Shown piece by piece: positions 8,988 to 16,319 of a DNA stretch of 64,000 bases. A program made the translations under genes and the position numbers. Where the stretch lies: positions 558,001 to 622,000 of the forward strand of contig NZ_NIHC01000001.1 of assembly GCF_002806945.1 (NCBI RefSeq). The letters are read 5' to 3'. Under the pieces are notes generated by a model. It did no database searches and was not told the origin of the DNA. It saw nothing but the letters and a program-made list of their open reading frames with translations. The first letter of the stretch is position 1; each line of letters begins with the position of its first letter. Source of the DNA: Marinobacter salexigens. Lineage in GTDB: Bacteria > Pseudomonadota > Gammaproteobacteria > Pseudomonadales > Oleiphilaceae.

Positions 8988-11900
8988 TTACCAGGTATCG
9001 ATCATGGGCCTGCGACGACCCTGCCTTGGCCCTGCTTTCTTCGCGGATTTGAGCCCCCGGATAATCCAGCTCCGGGTTTCCAGGGGATCAATCACCGCGT
9101 CAATCTCCAGCGAGACTGCCATGTTCAGGGCTTTGCCTTGCTCGTAGTGCTTGGCGACCAGTTTTTCAAAAAGCGCTTTTTGTGCAGTCTCGTCACCCGC
9201 CTTCGCAAGTTCATTCTTGTACCCCAGGCGAACCGCGCCTTCTAGCCCCATGCCGCCAAACTCCCCGGTGGGCCAGGCCACGGTGAAGAATGGATTGTGG
9301 AAGGAGCCAGCGGCCATACCCATGGCGCCGAGTCCATAGCCTTTGCGTAACACAATGGTGAAAACTGGAATCTGCAGGCTGGCGGCGGTGACAAACAGTC
9401 GGCTGGTGTGGCGAACCAGTCCGGATTTCTCGGCCTCTGGCCCGACCATGAAGCCCGGGGTATCGCACAAGCTCACCAGTGGAACATCGAAGGCATCGCA
9501 CAGCTGCATGAAACGTGCGGCTTTGTCTGAACCATTGGCATCAATGGCACCGCCAAGGTGTCTTGGGTCGTTGGCAATGATGCCTACGGGCCGGCCTTCA
9601 ATGCGGGCAAAGGCCGTGACCATGCCTGAGGCGAAGTCTGGCCTTAGCTCAAGGTAGCTGTCGGTATCGGCCAGGGTGCGAATCAATGCACGAATGTCGT
9701 AGGAGCGCAGCCGGTTTTCAGGAATGCTTGAACGTAACAGGCGCTGGTCGTCGCATTGCCAATCAGCGGTGGCACCCTGGAAATAGGACATGAGCTTGCG
9801 GGTTACCTGGGCGGCCTCTTGCTCATTCTCTACCAGACAATCCACTACACCGTTGGCCACCTGAACAGACATGGGGCCAACATCTTCTGGTGCGAATACG
9901 CCTAGACCTCCGCCTTCAATCATTGCCGGGCCTGCCATGCCCAAGCTGGCGTTGCGGGTGGCAATCACCAGGTCACTGGAGCCGGCGAACACCGCGTTCC
10001 CGGCAAAACAGCGGCCAGACACAATGGCAATGCGTGGTGCCAGAGCGCTTAATCTGGCGTATTGCAAAAAGCTGGGCGTGTGCAGGCCGGCGATCAGTGT
10101 TGCATCATCGGTATCACCGGGGCGGCCGCCGCCACCTTCTGTGAAGAAAATCACCGGCAGATGTTGCTCTTCCGCCACATGCAGAATTCGGTCGGTCTTC
10201 CGGTGGTTCATGGTGCCTTGGGTGCCGGCAAGTACGGTGTAGTCGTAAGCCAACACGGCGCAGCGAGCCTGTTCTTCGCTGTAGCTATCACCGTTCACCG
10301 CACCCACGCCCGTTACCAAACCATCGGCCGGTGTGGATTGCATCAGCTCCTCTGCTGATCGACGCTTGCGCTGGGCGGCAAAGGTGAGGGCGCCGTATTC
10401 CATGAAACTGCCGGGGTCGCAGATATTGGCCACGTTTTCCCGTGCCGACAGCATGCCCCGTTTGTGGCGCTTGGCCATAACTTCTGGGCGAGCTTCGTCC
10501 TGAGTCAACCGATGGCGCTCGAAGGATTCTGCCAGATCCGGGCGGACGTGGTTCAGATCGACCGTTTTCTCGGCTGTCTCTGTGTTTTGGGTTACCTCGC
10601 CAGGCTCGATATAGGCAATCGCCTGGCCTTCGCTCACGTAGTCACCATGTTCAAGTGGAAGGCTATGAACACTGCCTGCAACGGAGGCTTGTATCTCATG
10701 CTCCATTTTCATGGCTTCAATAATGGCGAGGGTTTGGCCTTTGTGTACGCTTTCCCCTACCGCCACCAGAGCTTTGATTAACTGCCCTTGCATGGGAGCC
10801 AAGGCAGCCTCTGTGCCTTCCGGAGCCTCTGTTCCGGGCTTGGCACTATCGGCTTTTTGTGTAGGTGCAGTGACGGAAAACAGGCGAGGGTGTTCCTGCT
10901 CGCATTTGGCTACCAGCGCCGCCATATGGTCATCCACATAACGGGTATACACGCTGTTATCCGCAACATCTGATTGGGACAACAAGGCCTGCAAGAAGCT
11001 GAGGTTGGTTCTGACGCCCTCAACCCTGAACTGGCACAGTGCCCGGTAGGCTTTTCTTACTGATTGGGCGTAATCCTGTGAGCGGCTGTGCACGATAACC
11101 TTGGCTAACAGGGAGTCGAAATTCGGGTTGGTGGTGTACCCGTTGTAGCCGTAGGTGTCGACCCGCACGCCCGGGCCGCTGGGTGGTTCGAATACACTCA
11201 GCGTGCCGCCGCTTGGGCGAGTGATTCCGCTGGTGTCCAGGGATTCCATATTAATACGGCACTGGATGGCAAAACCGCTTGGAGCAGGGATATCGGCTTG
11301 TTGTAGCTGAAGACTCTGGAGGCTGGCACCGCCAAGCACCGCAATTTGCGCCTGAACCAGATCAATCCCGGTGACTTCTTCAGTAATGGTGTGTTCTACC
11401 TGAAGTCTCGGGTTAGCTTCCATGAAGTAGAAATCGGAGCCGTTTGCGTCCACCAGAAACTCAAAGGTACCCAAACCTGCGTAGTTTACTTCCTGTGCCA
11501 GGCGTAAAGCCGCTTCCAGCAGTCGGTTCCGGGTGGCTTCGGACAGTGTCGGGCTGGGGGCAATTTCAATCAGCTTCTGGTTACGTCGCTGAAGGCTGCA
11601 CTCCCGCTCCCATAGGTGTACGGCGTTACCCATGCCATCGCCCAAGACCTGAACTTCGATATGGCGGGCTCGCTCAATAAGCTGTTCAACATATAGATCG
11701 TCGTCGCCGAAAGCCGCTTTGGCTTCACGGGCGCAGGCGTGGAAATTGGCTTCAATATCATCGCCTGGATGGATAATGCGCATGCCCCGGCCACCGCCTC
11801 CAGATATGGCCTTAATCACAGCTGAGGCATCGCCGCTCTGGTTGGCAATGAATGCTTTCACCTCTTCGAGGGAGGTGCTGCCTTGGGTGCCGGGCGTAAT

Positions 11901-12287
11901 GGGCACGCCACACCTCTGCGCAAGGTGCCGTGCTGCGGCCTTATCTCCAAGTTGTTCAAGGGTGCGGGCATCGGGGCCGATAAACGTGATGCCTTGTTGC
12001 GTACAGCTGCGAGCCAGTTCTGGATTCTCACTCAGAAAGCCGTACCCAGGGTGCAGGGCATCAGCACCTGCCTCAATCGCGGCTGCTATGACCGCATCGA
12101 TATCCAGATAGGCTCGGGCACCTTTACCGGGGAGTTTTATAGCCTGATTCGCGTGTTGGATATGCAGGGATTCGCTATCGTCTTCCGAATAGACCGCAAC
12201 AGATTCCAGCCCCATGTCTCCGGCGGCTCTGGCAATACGAATGGCGATTTCGCCGCGGTTGGCGATCAGTAGCTTGTTGAACTTCAC
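8988..12287 (-). CDS. Single-chain biotin-dependent acyl-CoA carboxylase (BC-BCCP-CT)
   Basis: 1099 residues in one polypeptide. Biotin carboxylase occupies about 1-455 (ATP-grasp GGGGRG at 163-168; EANPRLQVEHT at 290-300). A linker leads to a biotinyl domain with EAMKMEH, biotinyl lysine K527. The carboxyltransferase occupies about 600-1090 (GHRGG-type glycine loop as EGGGGRPGDT; LCDTPGFMVGPEAEKSG). Most acetyl/propionyl-CoA carboxylases split these over two or more subunits; single-chain forms of this order are known, such as the long-chain acyl-CoA carboxylase group. The substrate is not evident. Neighbours (thioesterase, enoyl-CoA hydratase, ligase remnant) suggest catabolism of a branched or unusual acid. 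Confidence 0.9.
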   Translation of the reverse strand: MKFNKLLIANRGEIAIRIARAAGDMGLESVAVYSEDDSESLHIQHANQAIKLPGKGARAYLDIDAVIAAAIEAGADALHPGYGFLSENPELARSCTQQGITFIGPDARTLEQLGDKAAARHLAQRCGVPITPGTQGSTSLEEVKAFIANQSGDASAVIKAISGGGGRGMRIIHPGDDIEANFHACAREAKAAFGDDDLYVEQLIERARHIEVQVLGDGMGNAVHLWERECSLQRRNQKLIEIAPSPTLSEATRNRLLEAALRLAQEVNYAGLGTFEFLVDANGSDFYFMEANPRLQVEHTITEEVTGIDLVQAQIAVLGGASLQSLQLQQADIPAPSGFAIQCRINMESLDTSGITRPSGGTLSVFEPPSGPGVRVDTYGYNGYTTNPNFDSLLAKVIVHSRSQDYAQSVRKAYRALCQFRVEGVRTNLSFLQALLSQSDVADNSVYTRYVDDHMAALVAKCEQEHPRLFSVTAPTQKADSAKPGTEAPEGTEAALAPMQGQLIKALVAVGESVHKGQTLAIIEAMKMEHEIQASVAGSVHSLPLEHGDYVSEGQAIAYIEPGEVTQNTETAEKTVDLNHVRPDLAESFERHRLTQDEARPEVMAKRHKRGMLSARENVANICDPGSFMEYGALTFAAQRKRRSAEELMQSTPADGLVTGVGAVNGDSYSEEQARCAVLAYDYTVLAGTQGTMNHRKTDRILHVAEEQHLPVIFFTEGGGGRPGDTDDATLIAGLHTPSFLQYARLSALAPRIAIVSGRCFAGNAVFAGSSDLVIATRNASLGMAGPAMIEGGGLGVFAPEDVGPMSVQVANGVVDCLVENEQEAAQVTRKLMSYFQGATADWQCDDQRLLRSSIPENRLRSYDIRALIRTLADTDSYLELRPDFASGMVTAFARIEGRPVGIIANDPRHLGGAIDANGSDKAARFMQLCDAFDVPLVSLCDTPGFMVGPEAEKSGLVRHTSRLFVTAASLQIPVFTIVLRKGYGLGAMGMAAGSFHNPFFTVAWPTGEFGGMGLEGAVRLGYKNELAKAGDETAQKALFEKLVAKHYEQGKALNMAVSLEIDAVIDPLETRSWIIRGLKSAKKAGPRQGRRRPMIDTW

Positions 12288-12336
12288 TCATGCACCTTTT
12301 TGTTTTGTCTGCAGGTTTAAAAACTGGGTTTTAGAT

Positions 12337-12423
12337 TTATTTCGCTAGCATGTCCGGCAAGGCCGTCCGGTTCGGGTAGGCTTTTGCGCCGCGGTTAATC
12401 AGGTCGAGGTAGGTTGTTGTCAT
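12337..12423 (-). pseudogene. Remnant of an AMP-forming acyl-CoA ligase (N-terminal 28 codons)
   Basis: A 28-codon frame with a good ribosome site (AGAGGG) and ATG at 12423 reads MTTTYLDLINRGAKAYPNRT and then ALPDMLAK before TAA. The pattern L-x-R-G-A-x-x-Y-P-x-R-T-A-L is the N-terminus of AMP-dependent acyl-CoA synthetases; the other roughly 480 residues are absent. It sits between the enoyl-CoA hydratase and the carboxylase, in their direction, so a ligase gene has probably been deleted from this operon. A coincidental small peptide is possible but less likely. Confidence 0.6.
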
Positions 12424-12450
12424 AGTATTGCCCTCTTAACATTTCATATT

Positions 12451-13233
12451 CTAATTGTTGAAATCCCCGTGACGCCCTGCCCCTTCGGCAAACCGTTGGG
12501 CTCCTGCAATGGCCTCTTCGAACACGATGGGGTAGCCCTTCTTGCCTTCATTGCGCAGGGCGTCCGCCAAAGGTAGTTCCCATTGGCGATAAGCAGAGGC
12601 CCGGTCTGCCAGCATGCACTGCTGCGGGAATTCTGCGATCTGTCGGGCGAGGGCTTCGGCCGCTTCACGGCTTTCTCCATCTGGAACAATGCGATTCGCC
12701 AAGCCTATCTGTAAAGCCTCATCTGCCTTCACTGGACGCCCGGTCAGGATCATGTCCAAAGCGCGAGACTGGCCGACAACTCGGGGCAGGCGCACAGTGC
12801 CGCCATCAATCAAGGGAACGCCCCAGCGTCGGCAAAATACGCCAAATACGGCCGACTCTTCGGCTACCCGCAAATCACACAGCAGTGACAATTCAAGGCC
12901 ACCTGCCACCGCGTAACCTGATACAGCCGCTATTACAGGTTTGCTTAATGCCATGCGGGTCGGACCCATTGGGCCGTCTTCCTCACCTTCGGAATCAATG
13001 TTGTTGCGGGTTTTCGGATCGTGCAGGGCTGTCAGGTCGGCGCCGGAACAGAAGGTGCCGTTTGCACCCCAAAGTACGGCGACACGTAAGTTCGGATCGG
13101 TCTCGAAATGCTCAAATGCCGCATAAAGCGCCTCGGCAGTTGGTCGGTCCACGGCATTTTTTTTACCAAGGCGATCCAGAACAATGGTGCAGATATGACC
13201 TTGTTCTTCGATCCGGACGGCGGAAGTGTGCAC
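12451..13233 (-). CDS. Enoyl-CoA hydratase/isomerase (crotonase family)
   Basis: 260 residues, normal for the family. The CoA/oxyanion-hole segments GANGTFCSGADLTAL (about 55-69) and AAVSGYAVAGGLELSLLCD (about 103-121) are intact. It hydrates or isomerises a 2-enoyl-CoA. It is the first gene of the run ligase remnant - carboxylase - thioesterase and is transcribed divergently from the PaaX-like regulator. The exact reaction within the superfamily cannot be decided from sequence. Confidence 0.88.
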   Translation of the reverse strand: MHTSAVRIEEQGHICTIVLDRLGKKNAVDRPTAEALYAAFEHFETDPNLRVAVLWGANGTFCSGADLTALHDPKTRNNIDSEGEEDGPMGPTRMALSKPVIAAVSGYAVAGGLELSLLCDLRVAEESAVFGVFCRRWGVPLIDGGTVRLPRVVGQSRALDMILTGRPVKADEALQIGLANRIVPDGESREAAEALARQIAEFPQQCMLADRASAYRQWELPLADALRNEGKKGYPIVFEEAIAGAQRFAEGAGRHGDFNN

Positions 13234-13297
13234 GCTGGAGCTTCCTTTTTGTTACAGTTATTGTTCTAGGGTGCCAATTTATGAAACATTACGCATT

Positions 13298-14110
13298 ATG
13301 GGCAACGATATCAAACTCTATAGCAAGAATTCTGGTATCACTGGCAGCGAGTTGGCGATGGACCTGTTGGCGACACATCCAGCTCATGAGCTATCGACCG
13401 CTTCGCTGTGTAAGGCGGGAGCATTGGTGGGTCTTTCGGGCCAGAGCGTTCGTGTTGCGCTTACCCGCCTTCTACGAGAGGGTAAGGTCACAAGCCCCGC
13501 GCGAGGGTTATACGCATGGAACCCGGCGGGAAACAGTCTCTATCGTGATGTGGAAAACTGGATAGCCAAGGAGCACAGGAGCTCTTCCTGGCAGGGTGGC
13601 TGGGTTGGCGTGTTGGATACCGAGGTTGTTCGTCGTGATAAAGCCATTTGGCGAGCCCATGAGAGGGCGCTAAGACTGCGGGGGTTTGAGAGGTTGTTTG
13701 AGGGTTTAAGTGTGCGCCCGGATAACCTTGTTGGTGGCGTAGATGCACTCAGGTTGGATATGGATAGCTTGGGCCTTGCAGCCAGTGCCCATGTTTTTGA
13801 ACTAGGGGCGTTCACGGACAAAGATGAGCAAGCGGCTCGGGAGCTCTGGAACCGCGACCAACTGGTCGCCAAATATGCAGGGTTATTAGCTCAGGTGACA
13901 GATTGCCTCGAACGCCTCGAGACTCTCCGGCCGAAAGAGGCAGCGGTAGAGTCACTGTTGTTCGGGCGGGCGGTCATTCGGGAGATTATCCGTGATCCGC
14001 TGCTGCCGGAAGAGTTGGTTCCAGCAGAGCAGCGGCTCAGGTTGATTAGCTTGATGCAGGATTATCAGGCAAGGGCCGTCAGAATCTGGATCGCTGTCAT
14101 AGAGGCGTGA
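13298..14110 (+). CDS. PaaX-like transcriptional regulator
   Basis: 270 residues from the ATG at 13298; the frame is open to a GTG at 13226 but neither start has a clear ribosome site. An N-terminal winged helix (GLSGQSVRVALTRLLREGKV, then ARGLYAWNP) and a long C-terminal part (about 190-265) resemble PaaX, the phenylacetyl-CoA-responsive repressor family, which senses CoA thioesters. Its position beside the divergent enoyl-CoA hydratase/carboxylase operon suggests that it controls that operon. Confidence 0.75.
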   Translation: MGNDIKLYSKNSGITGSELAMDLLATHPAHELSTASLCKAGALVGLSGQSVRVALTRLLREGKVTSPARGLYAWNPAGNSLYRDVENWIAKEHRSSSWQGGWVGVLDTEVVRRDKAIWRAHERALRLRGFERLFEGLSVRPDNLVGGVDALRLDMDSLGLAASAHVFELGAFTDKDEQAARELWNRDQLVAKYAGLLAQVTDCLERLETLRPKEAAVESLLFGRAVIREIIRDPLLPEELVPAEQRLRLISLMQDYQARAVRIWIAVIEA

Positions 14111-14139
14111 GATTCAGGTCCCGGTATAACTGTTGGAGC

Positions 14140-15444
14140 TCACTCCAGAGAAGGGAGGAAAAGAATAAACTCGGGAACTGCGATCAGGAATATCAGAACC
14201 AGGAAGTCCATGACCAAGAACCAGAATATGCCCCGAAAAATCGCCGAGGTAGTGACCAGATTGCCTACAACGCTTTTAATCACAAACACGTTCATGCCGA
14301 TTGGCGGTGTTATCATGCCTATCTCCAGCAACTTTGTCAGTACTACACCGAACCAGAGTAGGTTAAGGCCGGCACTGTCGACGATTGGCAATATGATGGG
14401 AAGAGTCAGCAACATAGCTCCGATAGGCTCAAGGAACATGCCTAGAAACACGTAGATCAGAACGATTGCAAAAAGCAGCATGAAGTGGCCCGAGTTCAGA
14501 CTTATTATCAGTTCGGATAAATAATCTCCCGCCCCGGATAGCGCCAGAAATCGAGTAAGCAGGCTGGCACCAACCGCGATAATGATAAGAGCCCCGGTTG
14601 TCATCAGCGTCTCAAGAATCGCGTTGCGAAAACGCGTCCAGTTGAGACTGCGCTTAAGTGCAGCCACTACGAGTGAAAGAAAAGCGCCGACAGCACCCGC
14701 CTCGGTAGCAGTGAAGATGCCGCCGAACAAACCGCTGAATATACCAATCATAATCAGCAATACAGGCCAAGTGTCCTTCAGTGCGCGGATTTTCTCGACG
14801 GTGGGAATGACTTCATTCGTATCGGGTGCGAGCGAAGGGTTTAGCTTTACTCGTATCAGAATCACAACGACATAGCCGATAGCGGTCAGAATGCCTGCGC
14901 TGATGCCCCCAAGGAAAAGCCCTGTAATGGACTGCTGCGCGATAATACCGTAAAGGATCATAATTATTGAGGGTGGTATCAAAGCACCGATTGTACCCGC
15001 TACCGCAACCGTGCCCGTGGCCAGCTCAGGATGGTAGCGATGGCGAATCATTTCCGGAACAGCGATCCTGCCCATAGCCGCTGAGCAAGCGACGGACGAC
15101 CCGGAAACCGCGGCAAAGCCTGCAGAGCCGAACACTGCTGCAATTGCCAGCCCTCCGGGCACACCTGATAGCCACATTCGAGCAGCGCGAAACATCCCCT
15201 GTGTGAGCTGGGTGTGGTAGCAAACAAACCCCAGCAATAAAAACATCGGTACAGAGCTTAATACCCAGTTCGAGGCGAACTGGTAAGGAATTATGCCGAG
15301 GGAGCCCCAGGCAATTTTCCACCCCATCATGTACCAGAGCCCACCGAAGGAAACCCCGATTAAAGAGACCCCAATCGGAACTCTTAAAGCAAGAAGTGCA
15401 ATTAATATCCCGAGTCCGGATAACCCAATTTGTACGTCAGACAT
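14140..15444 (-). CDS. dctM: TRAP transporter large permease (DctM type)
   Basis: 434 residues, about 12 membrane helices, the usual length of DctM-family subunits. Typical segments are SVPMFLLLGF near the N-terminus, SVACSAAMGRIAVPEMIRHRY and GALIPPSIIMILYGIIA. It carries out Na+-coupled uptake of an organic acid together with the small permease, whose gene ends two bases upstream, and a periplasmic binding protein. The matching dctP is about 6 kb away at 21401, beyond the LuxR regulator and aacS. Confidence 0.93.
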   Translation of the reverse strand: MSDVQIGLSGLGILIALLALRVPIGVSLIGVSFGGLWYMMGWKIAWGSLGIIPYQFASNWVLSSVPMFLLLGFVCYHTQLTQGMFRAARMWLSGVPGGLAIAAVFGSAGFAAVSGSSVACSAAMGRIAVPEMIRHRYHPELATGTVAVAGTIGALIPPSIIMILYGIIAQQSITGLFLGGISAGILTAIGYVVVILIRVKLNPSLAPDTNEVIPTVEKIRALKDTWPVLLIMIGIFSGLFGGIFTATEAGAVGAFLSLVVAALKRSLNWTRFRNAILETLMTTGALIIIAVGASLLTRFLALSGAGDYLSELIISLNSGHFMLLFAIVLIYVFLGMFLEPIGAMLLTLPIILPIVDSAGLNLLWFGVVLTKLLEIGMITPPIGMNVFVIKSVVGNLVTTSAIFRGIFWFLVMDFLVLIFLIAVPEFILFLPSLE

Positions 15445-15446
15445 TG

Positions 15447-16001
15447 TTATTTTTTCACCCCGTCATTAGCGTCCAGGTCGTCGGCTTGCGCTGTAAAAGT
15501 ATCCAGTCCTGATTTTGTCCCCAGACAGGAACTTACCAGTTTGTAAAAAACCACCAGCGTCATAAGCCCGCAGCCAAGGGGCAACACGTAATAGGTGATC
15601 CAGATAGGAATGGCGTCGCTGCCTTGTACAACCGAAGCACCAAAACTCCTTTTTTTCTCTGCTTCTTCCCATGTGCGAACAGACAGCAGTGAAAAGACGA
15701 CTGTCGACAAAAGGAAAGACAGGCGTTCCAGGTTACGCTGCATCCAAATTGGGAGTCGGGCGGTAATCACTTCGACTGAAATGTGAGCATTTTTCTGTTC
15801 AGCGAATGCCAGAGGAATGAATACCGCAATAACCATGTAGTAATAGGAAACAATGGAAATGGTGCCCGGAATGGGCGAGTTAAGAAGGTAGCGACTGGCA
15901 ACGTCCAGAGTGATGTGTAACATCATTAACGCGATTGCTAGTCCACCGAGTACGGTCATCAAATTCGTGACCATAGATAAAAATCGACCAATACCGTACA
16001 T
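15447..16001 (-). CDS. dctQ: TRAP transporter small permease (DctQ type)
   Basis: 184 residues from the ATG at 16001, preceded by GGGGA; the frame extends to 16064 or 16085 with weaker ribosome sites, so the start is uncertain. Four membrane helices and the DctQ pattern (DVASRYLLNSPIPGT, FAEQKNAHISVEVI) are visible. It is the first gene of a two-gene operon with dctM. One of three copies of a 20-bp conserved motif lies upstream at 16137-16156. Confidence 0.88.
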   Translation of the reverse strand: MYGIGRFLSMVTNLMTVLGGLAIALMMLHITLDVASRYLLNSPIPGTISIVSYYYMVIAVFIPLAFAEQKNAHISVEVITARLPIWMQRNLERLSFLLSTVVFSLLSVRTWEEAEKKRSFGASVVQGSDAIPIWITYYVLPLGCGLMTLVVFYKLVSSCLGTKSGLDTFTAQADDLDANDGVKK

Positions 16002-16136
16002 GCTTGTCCCCACTACGCCCCCAGAGGGCCGGCTTGTTTTTATTGAGTTTGTGTGCGTCAGCATCGACTGTGGCAAGGAGATCATGGCCTTGCCAGCAAT
16101 AGGTTAATTCAAGAATAAGCGCGGTGGGTCGGCGCA

Positions 16137-16156
16137 ACATCGTCGTAACCGACGAA
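16137..16156 (+). promoter_or_regulatory. Conserved 20-bp motif, copy A (dctQM / LuxR regulator)
   Basis: ACATCGTCGTAACCGACGAA. Matches copies B (21174-21193) and C (21267-21286) at 17 common invariant positions, with arms TCGTC and CGACGA. It lies in the divergent interval between dctQM and the MalT-like regulator. Read on the strand opposite to dctQ, as B and C are to their genes. Confidence 0.7.
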
Positions 16157-16186
16157 TTCGAGAACTAAGGCCGTGCGGCAGGGAAT

Positions 16187-16206
16187 ATTGCTGAGGTTTC
16201 AGCATT
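16187..16206. promoter_or_regulatory. Inverted repeat upstream of the LuxR-type regulator
   Basis: ATTGCTGAGGTTTCAGCATT is an 8-4-8 inverted repeat with one mismatch, in the dctQ/regulator interval 113 bases before the regulator start. It may be an operator; no second copy was noticed. Confidence 0.3.
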
Positions 16207-16319
16207 CTGTGATAGGCTTTTGAGTTGCTATTCAAACGGTCAGAGTTGAACAGCTGCGCCCTAAGGGGCTGCTGAGTGAGTAGTTGGTATTCGATTTAAC
16301 ACCGGAGCTGTTAAGCGCT

